From: Eubacteriales bacterium
GTDB lineage: Bacteria > Bacillota > Clostridia > Lachnospirales > Lachnospiraceae
Assembly (NCBI GenBank): GCA_030536995.1
Contig: JAUNOY010000011.1
Span: 1-64,000, forward strand
DNA length: 64,000 nucleotides
Reading direction: 5' to 3'
In this document: positions 35,368 through 44,245 of the stretch, in pieces
Layout of the letters: each line of letters opens with the position of its first letter
Numbering within the stretch: position 1 is the first letter of the stretch
Notes under the pieces: model-generated
Database searches by the model: none
Seen by the model: only the letters and a program-made list of their open reading frames with translations
What the model was told of the DNA's origin: nothing
Program-made: the position numbers and the translations under genes

Positions 35368-35625
35368 TTATTTATCAAAATCTACCTCGTACACTCCTTC
35401 CGGTGTGCGCAGAGTCATAATTCCAAGATTAAAATCTTCTTCCATCACTGTAATATTATATTCCACAATTACATCGTCGTCGAATTTGGAAAATAATAGA
35501 TAAGTTCCGTTTTCCTTATCTTCAATCTGACTGCAGATATCGTCGTAAACTTCCTCTCCGCTGATGCTGCGCGGATAACCGGATTCTTTGATTTTTGCTT
35601 CAATTGCCTTGTATAATTCGTTCAT
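35368..35625 (-). CDS. Small hypothetical protein (85 aa)
   Basis: An acidic 85-residue protein. An N-terminal helix (MNELYKAIEAKIKESGYPR) is followed by beta strands (GTYLLFSKFDDDVIVEYNIT, then LGIMTLRTPEGVYEVDFD), resembling short DUF1292-like or YrzB-type proteins but without certainty. The frame is open from 35658. GAAAGGG lies 7 bp before the ATG at 35625, which is chosen. No function can be assigned. Confidence 0.7.
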   Translation of the reverse strand: MNELYKAIEAKIKESGYPRSISGEEVYDDICSQIEDKENGTYLLFSKFDDDVIVEYNITVMEEDFNLGIMTLRTPEGVYEVDFDK

Positions 35626-35827
35626 CTTTTTTCCCTTTCTGCTTTTACATACTTTCAAATCACCGCTTTATCATTGGAAAAAATGTTTTTTCCTATATAA
35701 ATACATGAACATTCCAGCGGTAATCTTTATACGGTCTTAATACGAACCTTAATATTCTTTTACATTCTTAATGGTCTCTGAACTATTATAAAGACAAAAT
35801 AAAGATATGTAAAGGAGTATTGCGTAC

Positions 35828-37165
35828 ATGATTGGTGCGTTTATTCACAGAAAAAAAAGATTAACCTCTTTTCAGGTTATTATCCTTGGATTTTCCAGTG
35901 TAATCCTGCTGGGAGCGCTTTTGCTGATGCTTCCCATCTCAAGCAGAGAGGGAGTTGTAACCTCTTTCTTTGATACACTGTTCACATCAACCTCCGCAGT
36001 CTGTGTGACAGGTCTTGTTGTACATGACACCGCAGCCTATTGGTCGTCTTTTGGACAGTTTATTATCATGCTTCTGATTCAGATCGGAGGTATGGGCGTT
36101 ATTACTGTAGCGGTTTCTCTTTTTATAATATCAGGGCGAAAAATTTCACTGATGCAGAGAAGTACCATGCAGGAAGCTATCGCCGCTCCTAAGGTTGGCG
36201 GTATTGTCAGGCTGACAAGCTTCATTGTAAAAACAACCTTATTGATTGAATTATTAGGAGCCGCAGTCATGGCTCCTGTATTTTGCCGCGATTTCGGAAT
36301 CAAAGGACTCTGGATGGCGCTGTTCCATTCCGTATCTGCTTTCTGCAATGCCGGATTCGACCTGATGGGAACACAGGCGCCCTTTTCCTCACTTACCGGT
36401 TATGTTTCGCAGCCGGTTATCAATCTGACCATTATGACTTTAATCATTGTCGGAGGAATTGGTTTCCTTACGTGGGACGATGTGATAACAAACCGCTGGC
36501 ACTTTCACAAGTACAGAATGCAGAGCAAGGTAATTTTTTGCACAACCGCAATTTTACTTATTTTCCCTGCAATCTATTTTTACTTTTGTGAATTTGCAGA
36601 TATGGCTCCAAAGGAAAGAATCCTCAGTTCTCTTTTTCAATCCGTAACTCCGAGAACTGCAGGCTTCAATACAGTAGATCTCACCGCGCTAAGCGAACCG
36701 GGAAAATGGATTACTATTCTTCTGATGATTACAGGAGGAAGTCCGGGGTCTACTGCCGGAGGTATGAAAACAACAACTCTTGCAGTCCTGTTTGCAACTG
36801 CAATTTCTACTTTTCGCAGGAAAGAAGACACCCATTTTTTCGGACGGAGAATCGAAGACAGCGTGGTAAAAAATGCCGCTACCATTCTTCTCATGTATGT
36901 GGTACTGTTTTTCGCAGGAGGACTCGCCATCAGTATGGCAGAAGGGATCCCTGTCCTTCCCTGTCTGTTTGAAACAGCCTCTGCAGTGGGAACTGTCGGA
37001 TTATCTCTCGGACTGACGCCGGGACTGGGAGCTTTTTCCCGAATAATACTTATTTTACTGATGTTTTTCGGAAGAGTTGGCGGACTGACACTTGTTTTTG
37101 CAGCTCTGTCCGGCACAAAAAAAACTGCGTCAAAATTACCGCAGGAAAAAATTACCGTAGGATAA
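35828..37165 (+). CDS. trkH: Potassium uptake transmembrane protein, TrkH/KtrB type
   Basis: A 445-residue K+ channel-like subunit with four M1-P-M2 repeats. The pore turns are seen at TSTSAVCVTGLV, SAFCNAGFD, TPRTAGFNTVD and ASAVGTVGLSLG, with selectivity glycines in each. Length fits KtrB-like proteins. AAAGGAG precedes the ATG. The TrkA-type partner begins 17 bp after the stop, and a KdpD/KdpE pair follows, so potassium uptake and its sensing are grouped. Confidence 0.93.
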   Translation: MIGAFIHRKKRLTSFQVIILGFSSVILLGALLLMLPISSREGVVTSFFDTLFTSTSAVCVTGLVVHDTAAYWSSFGQFIIMLLIQIGGMGVITVAVSLFIISGRKISLMQRSTMQEAIAAPKVGGIVRLTSFIVKTTLLIELLGAAVMAPVFCRDFGIKGLWMALFHSVSAFCNAGFDLMGTQAPFSSLTGYVSQPVINLTIMTLIIVGGIGFLTWDDVITNRWHFHKYRMQSKVIFCTTAILLIFPAIYFYFCEFADMAPKERILSSLFQSVTPRTAGFNTVDLTALSEPGKWITILLMITGGSPGSTAGGMKTTTLAVLFATAISTFRRKEDTHFFGRRIEDSVVKNAATILLMYVVLFFAGGLAISMAEGIPVLPCLFETASAVGTVGLSLGLTPGLGAFSRIILILLMFFGRVGGLTLVFAALSGTKKTASKLPQEKITVG

Positions 37166-37181
37166 AGGAGGAAATACTCAT

Positions 37182-37829
37182 ATGAAATCTATACTTTTAG
37201 TTGGTCTTGGACGATTCGGAAAGCACATCGCCATGCACTTAAATCAGCTCGGTCATCAGGTTATGGCTGTAGACCATATCGAAGAACGGGTAAACAGCGC
37301 CCTTCCCTTCGTCACAAACGCCCAAATCGGCGACAGCACAAATGTAACCTTCCTTGAATCTCTTGGAATCCGCAATTACGATGTCTGTATCGTTGCCATC
37401 GGAAATGATTTCCAGAGTTCTCTTGAAACAACTTCCCTTCTCAAAGAACTCGGCGCCAAACTGGTTGTCTCCAGAGCCGCGCGCGATGTCCATGCCAAGT
37501 TTCTTCTGAGAAACGGCGCTGATGAAGTCGTTTACCCCGAAAAGCAGCTTGCGAAATGGACTGCCATCCGTTACAGCGCAGATCACGTTCTGGACTATAT
37601 TGAGCTTGATGACGAACACGCTATCTTTGAAATTCCAGTTCCTTCAGCCTGGGCAGGACGAACCATCGCTCAATTAGATATTCGAAAAAAATATAACGTC
37701 AATATTATGGGTGTAAAAAAAGAAGGGAAACTGGAGCTTTCTGTTTCTCCTGATATGGTACTGAATTCCCAGAACACCATGCTTGTACTCGGAAGAAGCA
37801 AAAATGTCCAGAAGTGTTTCCATATCTAA
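37182..37829 (+). CDS. trkA: Potassium uptake regulatory subunit, TrkA/KtrA type
   Basis: A 215-residue cytoplasmic RCK protein. The nucleotide-binding motif GLGRFGKH with the following Asp in MAVD forms the Rossmann RCK_N domain (about 1-120). A TrkA_C domain (about 135-213) follows. It gates the membrane subunit in response to nucleotides. AAAGGAGG precedes the ATG. Confidence 0.93.
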   Translation: MKSILLVGLGRFGKHIAMHLNQLGHQVMAVDHIEERVNSALPFVTNAQIGDSTNVTFLESLGIRNYDVCIVAIGNDFQSSLETTSLLKELGAKLVVSRAARDVHAKFLLRNGADEVVYPEKQLAKWTAIRYSADHVLDYIELDDEHAIFEIPVPSAWAGRTIAQLDIRKKYNVNIMGVKKEGKLELSVSPDMVLNSQNTMLVLGRSKNVQKCFHI

Positions 37830-37912
37830 AAAAAGCGCTGTTATTCCTCTCAATTTGCATTATAATATCATAAAACAGCAGAGTTATATCCGTGTCAAAA
37901 GGAGGAATCCAA

Positions 37913-40564
37913 ATGGAATTATCAGGACAGCGCCCTGAGGGCAGTTATGGAAAACTGAAAATATTTTTCGGCTATGCGCCTGGTGTTGGTAAGACTTATT
38001 CCATGCTTCAGGCTGCCCATCAGGCAAAGGAACGGGGCATCGACGTCGTAGCGGGATATATTGATACCCGCGACCGTCCACAGACAGCCGAACTTCTTCG
38101 AGGTCTTGAACAGCTTCCCGCCAGACAGATTCAGAAAAATGACATAACACTTCGCGAATTTAATATTGATGCTGCGCTCAAAAGAAAGCCACAGCTCATT
38201 TTGATAGACGAATTCGCGCATGCCAATGCAGAAGGAAGCCGCCATGCCCGCCGTTACCACGATGTACAGGAATTATTAAATGCGGGAATTGACGTTTACA
38301 CAACGGTTAATGTTCAGCATATCGAAAGCTTAAATGATACTGTCTCTTCCATCACCGGCATACCAGTACAGGACCGTATTCCTGATTCTGTTTTCGACCT
38401 GGCCGATCAGGTAGAGCTTGTTGATATTGAACCTGCGGAACTGCTGGAACGTCTGGATAACGGCAGCGTATACAAAGAATATCAGACCAGACTTGCAGAT
38501 ACTCATTTTTTTACCATAGACAATCTGACTGCTCTGCGTGAGATTGCCCTTCGCCGCTGTGCAGACCGTGTAAATCTTCTCACAGAAAGCGCCAGAATCA
38601 GGAATCAGGGCGACTATCATACAGACGAACACATTCTGGTATGCCTCTCCCCCTCCCCGTCAAATGCCAAAATCATCCGTACTGCGGCAAGAATGGCGCA
38701 GGCATTTCGTGGAACCTTTACTGCACTTTATGTCGAGACACCCCAGACTCGGACTATGAATGAAGCTGACCGGAACCGACTCAGGGAAAATTCCCGCCTT
38801 GCCGAACAGCTTGGAGCTATCATCGAAACAACCTACGGCGAGGATGTTCCTTATCAGATTGCTGAATTTGCAAGACTTTCAGGCATTTCAAAAATCGTTA
38901 TCGGACGAAGCGCCGCAGCCCCAAAACGATTATTTGGAAAACCAACACTCACAGAACGATTAAGCACAATTGCTCCCAATCTGGATATTCATGTAATTCC
39001 GGATACTGCAACCGATGAATATCGTCCTGCCGGAAACCGTATTCCTTCTGCATTTCCTCTTAGGGATATCACTGGAAGTATTCTTGTTCTTCTGGCAGCC
39101 ACGCTGATTTGTTATGTATTTTATTCACTGGGCTTCACGGAAGCGAATATTATCGCGGTTTATATATTCGGCGTTCTTGTTATCTCCATAATCACAACGA
39201 ACCCGCTTTTTGGATTTGCAGCCTCTCTTTTGAGCGTTTTAATGTTTAATTTCTTTTTTACTGTACCGCGATTTACCTTTCGCTTTAATGATCCGGATTA
39301 TCCGGTGACTTTTACAATCATGTTTATGATATCGTTTTTGACAGGGTCTCTTGCCGCAAGGTTAAAAGAAAATGCCAAACAGGCTGCTCATTCGGCATTC
39401 CGAACAAAGATTCTGTTTGAGACAAATCAGCTCCTGCAAAAGGAGAAAGACGAATCCGCTGTGCTGCGTGTTACAGCCGGGCAACTCACCAAACTTCTCA
39501 GAAAAGACTTAGTCATTTATCCTCTGGACGGAGCCAAATTGTCTGCCCCTGCTGTTTACCGCGTCTCAGACAGTGATATGGAAAATCTGGTTACAGATAC
39601 AGAAAAATCTGTCGCAGAATGGGTTTTAAGAAACAACAAACATGCAGGAGCGACAACAAATACCCTGACTGACGCCAAATGTCTGTATCTGGCAATCCGT
39701 CTTAACAGCAAAGTATACGGCGTTGTGGGGATTCATATAGAGGAAATTCCTCTGGACTCTTTTGAAAACAGTGTTCTTCTTTCCATCCTTGGAGAGTGCG
39801 CTCTGGCTCTTGAAAATATCAAAAATGCCAGAGAAAAAGAAGAAGCAGCTATTTTGGCAAAAAATGAACAGCTTCGTGCCAATCTTCTGAGAGCTATTTC
39901 CCATGATCTTCGCACACCGTTGACTTCCATTGCCGGAAGCGCAGGAAACCTTATGGTAAATTACCAGAAGATGGATGATATGACACGAGTTCAGACTTTT
40001 ACAGATATTTACGATGATTCTATGTGGCTTATAAACCTGGTAGAAAATCTTCTGGCAGTCACAAGAATTGAAGACGGCCGGGTAAATCTCACCGGTTCCG
40101 TTGAATTGATAGATGAAGTTATTCAGGAAGCCCTAAGGCATATTAATCGAAAAAGCAAAGAGCATACCATACACGTCAGCGCTTCTCAGGATCTGCTTCT
40201 TGCCCATATTGATGCCAAACTCATTGTTCAGCTTATTATCAATCTCGTAGACAATGCAATCAAATATACCCCTGCCGGCTCTTCTATCAATATTCACTCA
40301 AAGAAACAGGGGAATTGGATTGAAGTGTCTGTTTCAGATAATGGCCCCGGCATTCCCGATGAACAGAAACCATATATTTTCGATATGTTTTACAGCGGTA
40401 CAAACCGGATTGCTGACAGCCGGAGAAGTCTGGGTCTGGGACTTTCTCTTTGTAAATCGATTGTCACTGCTCATGGCGGTCAGATTTCTGTATCCGACAA
40501 TCAGCCCACCGGTGCGCTTTTTACATTTACATTACCAGCAGGGGAGGTAAAACTGCATGAATAA
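37913..40564 (+). CDS. kdpD: Sensor histidine kinase KdpD
   Basis: An 883-residue K+-responsive sensor. The KdpD domain with Walker A YAPGVGKT (21-28) and LIDEFAHAN fills the first 210 residues. A universal-stress-protein domain (about 240-365) follows, then four transmembrane helices (about 385-490), a GAF region, and a HisKA with SHDLRTPLTS plus HATPase (NLVDNAIKYT, DNGPGIP, LGLGLS). The frame opens at 37892, but the AGGAGG site is at 37901-37906, so ATG 37913 is preferred. No kdpFABC genes follow; the adjacent Trk/Ktr system is a plausible target. A TATAAT at 37861 with weak -35 may give it its own promoter. Confidence 0.95.
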   Translation: MELSGQRPEGSYGKLKIFFGYAPGVGKTYSMLQAAHQAKERGIDVVAGYIDTRDRPQTAELLRGLEQLPARQIQKNDITLREFNIDAALKRKPQLILIDEFAHANAEGSRHARRYHDVQELLNAGIDVYTTVNVQHIESLNDTVSSITGIPVQDRIPDSVFDLADQVELVDIEPAELLERLDNGSVYKEYQTRLADTHFFTIDNLTALREIALRRCADRVNLLTESARIRNQGDYHTDEHILVCLSPSPSNAKIIRTAARMAQAFRGTFTALYVETPQTRTMNEADRNRLRENSRLAEQLGAIIETTYGEDVPYQIAEFARLSGISKIVIGRSAAAPKRLFGKPTLTERLSTIAPNLDIHVIPDTATDEYRPAGNRIPSAFPLRDITGSILVLLAATLICYVFYSLGFTEANIIAVYIFGVLVISIITTNPLFGFAASLLSVLMFNFFFTVPRFTFRFNDPDYPVTFTIMFMISFLTGSLAARLKENAKQAAHSAFRTKILFETNQLLQKEKDESAVLRVTAGQLTKLLRKDLVIYPLDGAKLSAPAVYRVSDSDMENLVTDTEKSVAEWVLRNNKHAGATTNTLTDAKCLYLAIRLNSKVYGVVGIHIEEIPLDSFENSVLLSILGECALALENIKNAREKEEAAILAKNEQLRANLLRAISHDLRTPLTSIAGSAGNLMVNYQKMDDMTRVQTFTDIYDDSMWLINLVENLLAVTRIEDGRVNLTGSVELIDEVIQEALRHINRKSKEHTIHVSASQDLLLAHIDAKLIVQLIINLVDNAIKYTPAGSSINIHSKKQGNWIEVSVSDNGPGIPDEQKPYIFDMFYSGTNRIADSRRSLGLGLSLCKSIVTAHGGQISVSDNQPTGALFTFTLPAGEVKLHE

Positions 40565-41258
40565 ACTTTTAATTCTGGTTGTGGAGGACGATCCTCCGGT
40601 TCGCAACCTGATCACAACAACTTTAAAAACCAATGACTACCATTACTTAGTTGCATCAAGCGGTGAAGCGGCAATTCTTGAAGCTTCTTCCCACAATCCG
40701 GATATTGTTTTGCTGGATTTGGGGCTTCCGGATATGGACGGTGTGAAAGTCATCCAGAACATTCGCTCATGGTCAAATCTGCCGATTATCGTTATCAGCG
40801 CCCGAAGTGAAGATACAGACAAAATCGAAGCTTTGGATGCAGGCGCAGACGATTATCTGACGAAACCCTTTTCTGTGGAAGAATTGCTTGCCAGACTGCG
40901 CGTGACCCAGAGAAGACTATCCTATATGACCGCTGAAATGCTGGCTGCAAGTTCTGTATTTGTCAATGGAAAGCTCCGGGTTGATTATGCCGGCGGATGC
41001 GCTTATCTCGAAGACCAGCCGCTTCATCTGACACCTATTGAATATAAGCTCCTCTGCCTGCTTTCCAAAAATGTGGGCAAAGTATTGACTCATACGTTTA
41101 TTACCCAGAATATCTGGGGACGAAGCTGGGATAACGATGTCGCGTCTCTGCGTGTATTCATGGCAACTCTCCGCAAAAAACTGGAACCTGATTCTGAGTC
41201 TCCACAGTATATCCAGACACATATCGGAGTTGGCTATCGGATGATGAAGGTAGAGTAA
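40557..41258 (+). CDS. kdpE: Response regulator KdpE
   Basis: A 233-residue OmpR-family regulator. The receiver domain has acidic Asp11/Asp12, phospho-acceptor Asp54 in LLDLGLP, and Lys in TKPF. A C-terminal winged helix (about 130-230) contains LTPIEYKLLCLL and VGVGYRM. It overlaps the kdpD end by 8 bp, so translation is coupled. A terminator follows immediately. Confidence 0.95.
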   Translation: MNKLLILVVEDDPPVRNLITTTLKTNDYHYLVASSGEAAILEASSHNPDIVLLDLGLPDMDGVKVIQNIRSWSNLPIIVISARSEDTDKIEALDAGADDYLTKPFSVEELLARLRVTQRRLSYMTAEMLAASSVFVNGKLRVDYAGGCAYLEDQPLHLTPIEYKLLCLLSKNVGKVLTHTFITQNIWGRSWDNDVASLRVFMATLRKKLEPDSESPQYIQTHIGVGYRMMKVE

Positions 41259-41303
41259 AAAGCGCTCCCTGCAGACAGATAACTGCAGGGAACGCTTTTT
41301 TAT
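41257..41303 (+). terminator. Terminator after kdpE
   Basis: AAAAAGCG-TCCCTGCAG paired with CTGCAGGGA-CGCTTTTTT, beginning at the kdpE stop. Confidence 0.92.
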
Positions 41304-41385
41304 TTCACAATCTCCATAACCCGATCAAATTAAAAAAACACCATCCCCGCAGCAATCGTATTGTCCGCGAAAATAGTGCTTTCAG

Positions 41386-41458
41386 TGCGCCTTCAGGGGT
41401 TCGAACCCTGGACACCCTGATTAAGAGTCAGGTGCTCTACCAACTGAGCTAAAGGCGC
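41386..41458 (-). tRNA. tRNA-Lys (anticodon CTT)
   Basis: A 73-nt cloverleaf read on the minus strand: acceptor GCGCCTT/AAGGCGC, D arm AGCTCAGTTGGTAGAGC, anticodon loop CTCTTAA giving CTT, and T arm with GGTTCGAACC. The discriminator is A. The CCA end is not encoded. Confidence 0.96.
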
Positions 41459-41543
41459 ATGCGTTTAATTCCTTAACGCAAGGGATATAATACTAAACTT
41501 TAAAGAAAAAGTCAATAGGTATTTTATAATTTTTTTATTTTTT

Positions 41544-41711
41544 TCAATTTTTCTTATTTTTTTGTGCTTTAAAGGCTTTGGATGGAAGATTATCAAGAGT
41601 TTTGCAGAGTTCGTCTGCCGAAATACGCAGTTTTTTCATTTCTTTTTCCAACTTCGGATGATCGTAGCTGAACTGAAGAAGCTTCGTTTGAAGACGATTT
41701 CCTTTTCTCAT
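41544..41711 (-). CDS. Small basic protein (55 aa)
   Basis: ATG at 41711 with a strong GAGGAGA site five bases upstream; stop TGA at 41544. The 55-residue product is helical and very basic (begins MRKGNRLQTKLLQFSYDH, ends KAQKNKKN). I do not recognise a family. It lies between trmB and tRNA-Lys on the same strand. A hairpin with a short T-run stands directly upstream of its ribosome site. Confidence 0.6.
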   Translation of the reverse strand: MRKGNRLQTKLLQFSYDHPKLEKEMKKLRISADELCKTLDNLPSKAFKAQKNKKN

Positions 41712-41724
41712 AATCTTCTCCTCT

Positions 41725-41764
41725 AAAAGCTCCGGTCGCTTCCCCTATAGCGCCGGAGCTTTAG
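41725..41764 (-). terminator. Hairpin after trmB and before the 55-aa ORF
   Basis: AAAGCTCCGG...CCGGAGCTTT stem, followed leftward by TTTTAGAGGAGA, so that the U-run leads straight into the next ribosome site. It can act as trmB terminator or as an attenuator for the small ORF. Confidence 0.7.
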
Positions 41765-41810
41765 ATATATTCTTTGTTATAGTTTATGCATCTTTAAAGA
41801 AAATCATCAC

Positions 41811-42464
41811 TTATCTGTTTATGATCATCTTACAAATTGGATTTCCCATGGAAGAAAATTTCTCCTCATACTCTGTCATCACATTTCCTTTCACCATTTC
41901 TTCGTTGTGATGAAGATCAAAAGTATGTGCCAGAAGATTCCACTTTGTCTCGTTCACCTCTTCCAGTGAAAATTCAAAAAGTTCTCTATTGTCTGTTTTA
42001 AATTCCACGGTTCCATCAGGAACAAGAATTTGATCATAGCGTTCCAGAAATTCCCGTGAAGTCAGGCGGCGTTTCGCATGGCGGGCTTTTGGCCATGGAT
42101 CGGAAAAGTTAAGATAAATCTTATCAACTTCTCCCTTTTCAAAAATTTCCGGAAGGAGTCTCGCATCCACACGCATAAAGAAAAGATTCTCATACTTTGT
42201 TCCTTCCTCTTCCAATTCCTCTCTTTTCTGAAGCGCACGAAGCAGAACACTGTCATACATTTCAATTCCTACATAATTAATATCAGGATTCAGGCGCGCA
42301 AGATCCATAAGGAAACGTCCCTTTCCCATTCCTACTTCTATATGAAGAGGCTGCTTCTTCGGAAACACTTCTGCCCAGACGCCCTTATGAGCCTCCGGCT
42401 TCTGAATTACGTATGGGCTTTCCAGAATCGCATCCTGAGCGCCGGGAATATTTCTTAATCTCAT
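41811..42464 (-). CDS. trmB: tRNA (guanine-N7-)-methyltransferase
   Basis: A 217-residue SAM-dependent enzyme that methylates G46 of tRNA. The SAM-binding VGMGKGRFLMDLA near residue 42, YVGIEMYDSVLLRAL, and the active-site NFSDPWPKARHAKRR are all present. A conserved TDNRELFEFS follows. Length is standard. GGAGG precedes the ATG. Confidence 0.96.
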   Translation of the reverse strand: MRLRNIPGAQDAILESPYVIQKPEAHKGVWAEVFPKKQPLHIEVGMGKGRFLMDLARLNPDINYVGIEMYDSVLLRALQKREELEEEGTKYENLFFMRVDARLLPEIFEKGEVDKIYLNFSDPWPKARHAKRRLTSREFLERYDQILVPDGTVEFKTDNRELFEFSLEEVNETKWNLLAHTFDLHHNEEMVKGNVMTEYEEKFSSMGNPICKMIINR

Positions 42465-42814
42465 ATGTTCCTCCTAATCAAAACATTTATTGTTCCACCT
42501 TATCATAGGAACTTTTTCATGTCAAACAAATTCGTTTCCTCTCTAAACGGTTTCTGCCGACCTACGGAGCCAACAGCATTTTGCACAATTTCGCATATAT
42601 TTTTTGTATACAGTGCACATAATACGTTGATTTTCTCTACTTTCTCTCTTTTGTCCAATTTTTTTTGAAACTACCAAAGATATTTGGACATTATTCCTCT
42701 AGCCAATTTCCCAATAAAGGTGTATTTTTTTTCCAGCATTATTATTATGGTTAAATATGCGTAGATATACAAAAAATAGTAATGCAAAATAAATAAAAAG
42801 ATAAGGAGGGTGTA
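42465..42814. other. Divergent promoter region of trmB and the V-ATPase operon
   Basis: 350 bp, AT-rich. No gene seen. It must contain the start of both transcripts, but no promoter stands out on sequence alone. Confidence 0.5.
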
Positions 42815-43126
42815 ATGGAGCAGATATTAAGCAAATTATCAGAAATAGAAACTACTGCCCGACACATACTGGAAGAAGCTGACCTGACGAAGCAGGCTCT
42901 TTCTGAAAATGCCGAACAAAAACGTAAAGAATTTGACAAACGGCTTGATGAAGATACTGCTGGAAAAATCCTTAAAATACGCCAGGAGCTGGAAAAAGAA
43001 AAAGACGCACAGCTTGACGCACTTCGCGCAGACACTGACGCAGTTTTTGCTTCCCTGGACGCATATTATGAGAAAAATCATGAGCGCCTTTCCGAAAAGC
43101 TTTTTCAACAGATTCTGGATTTATAG
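42815..43126 (+). CDS. V-type ATPase subunit G/H-like stalk protein
   Basis: A 103-residue, highly charged, almost wholly alpha-helical protein (EQKRKEFDKRLDED, then GKILKIRQELEKEKDAQLD). Such coiled coils form the peripheral stalk with subunit E. AAGGAGGG precedes the ATG. It opens the nine-gene V-ATPase operon, where the stalk subunit is normally first. Confidence 0.82.
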   Translation: MEQILSKLSEIETTARHILEEADLTKQALSENAEQKRKEFDKRLDEDTAGKILKIRQELEKEKDAQLDALRADTDAVFASLDAYYEKNHERLSEKLFQQILDL

Positions 43127-43161
43127 GCAGAAAACCAGCAAACGGAAAGGAGTGAAAAAGA

Positions 43162-44205
43162 ATGGGAGGTGTTCTCTCTTACAGCGGACTTTCCACAAAA
43201 ATCCGCGCAATGCAGAGCAGACTGGCTACAGAGGAGCAATTTCAGGAAATCATTCAGCTTTCTGATGTCCCTCAGGTAGTCGCTTATCTGAAACGCACTC
43301 CTGAATATGCGAAAATATGGTCCTCTCTTGACGAGAACGACCTGCACAGAGGCGATATTGAAAAACTGCTGAAAAAATCTATTTTTCAGAATTTCGCAAG
43401 AATTTATCATTTCGCCAACCGCAAACAGAGAAAATTCCTGGATCTCTATTCCAGGAGATATGAAATCCGTGTACTGAAAGAAGTTATGACAAATATTTTT
43501 GACCACAGAAACAGCGACGCAGTGGACGTTTCCCCTTATCGGGACTTTTTCCGTCTGCACTCCAATATTGATGTGGACAAAATCACAGCCTGCACCACTA
43601 TGGAGGAACTGATTGCCTCTTTAAAAGGAAATGAATTTTATCTTCCTCTGTCAAAGGTACAGGAGCACGGAAATGCCCTTCTTTTTGATTACGGAATGGC
43701 ATTGGATCTTTACTATTTCACACAAATCTGGAACGTAAGGAAAAAATTGTTTAAAGGTACAGACCTGGATGAAATCACCCGCACCTACGGGGAGAAATTC
43801 GATATGCTGAACCTTCAGTTTATTCAGCGCTCCAAACGATATTTTCACATGGAACCGGCAGATATTTACGCTTTGCTGATTCCTGTAAACTACAAGCTTA
43901 AACCGGAGGAAATCCACGATCTTGTGGAAGCTCCCACCTACGAGGAAGCCCGCCGAGTTTTTGCCAAAACCTATTATGGAAGAAAATATGACCAGCTTAC
44001 TGTAACGAATCTGGAAGAATTCTATAACTTCATTCTCCGCAACATTCTGGAGAAGGAAGCTCGGAAACATCCTTATTCTGTCGCAGTAATCTATTCCTAT
44101 TTATACCATAAGGAACACGAAGTAAACCGTCTGACCATCGCCATCGAATGTGTAAGATATGGCGTAAGTCCCGACGAAGCAATGCATTATATCCACAATA
44201 ACTAA
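43162..44205 (+). CDS. atpC: V-type ATP synthase subunit C
   Basis: A 347-residue subunit C/AC39, the spindle that joins the central rotor shaft to the membrane ring. The beginning GGVLSYSGLSTKIRAMQSRL and the ending YPYSVAVIYSYLYHKEHEV-type segment with RLTIAIECVRYG are typical. It follows the stalk gene by 35 bp and precedes subunit I. Confidence 0.92.
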   Translation: MGGVLSYSGLSTKIRAMQSRLATEEQFQEIIQLSDVPQVVAYLKRTPEYAKIWSSLDENDLHRGDIEKLLKKSIFQNFARIYHFANRKQRKFLDLYSRRYEIRVLKEVMTNIFDHRNSDAVDVSPYRDFFRLHSNIDVDKITACTTMEELIASLKGNEFYLPLSKVQEHGNALLFDYGMALDLYYFTQIWNVRKKLFKGTDLDEITRTYGEKFDMLNLQFIQRSKRYFHMEPADIYALLIPVNYKLKPEEIHDLVEAPTYEEARRVFAKTYYGRKYDQLTVTNLEEFYNFILRNILEKEARKHPYSVAVIYSYLYHKEHEVNRLTIAIECVRYGVSPDEAMHYIHNN

Positions 44206-44245
44206 GGTACATTGGCAGCAATGTACTCCAACCCGGGGGTAAAAT

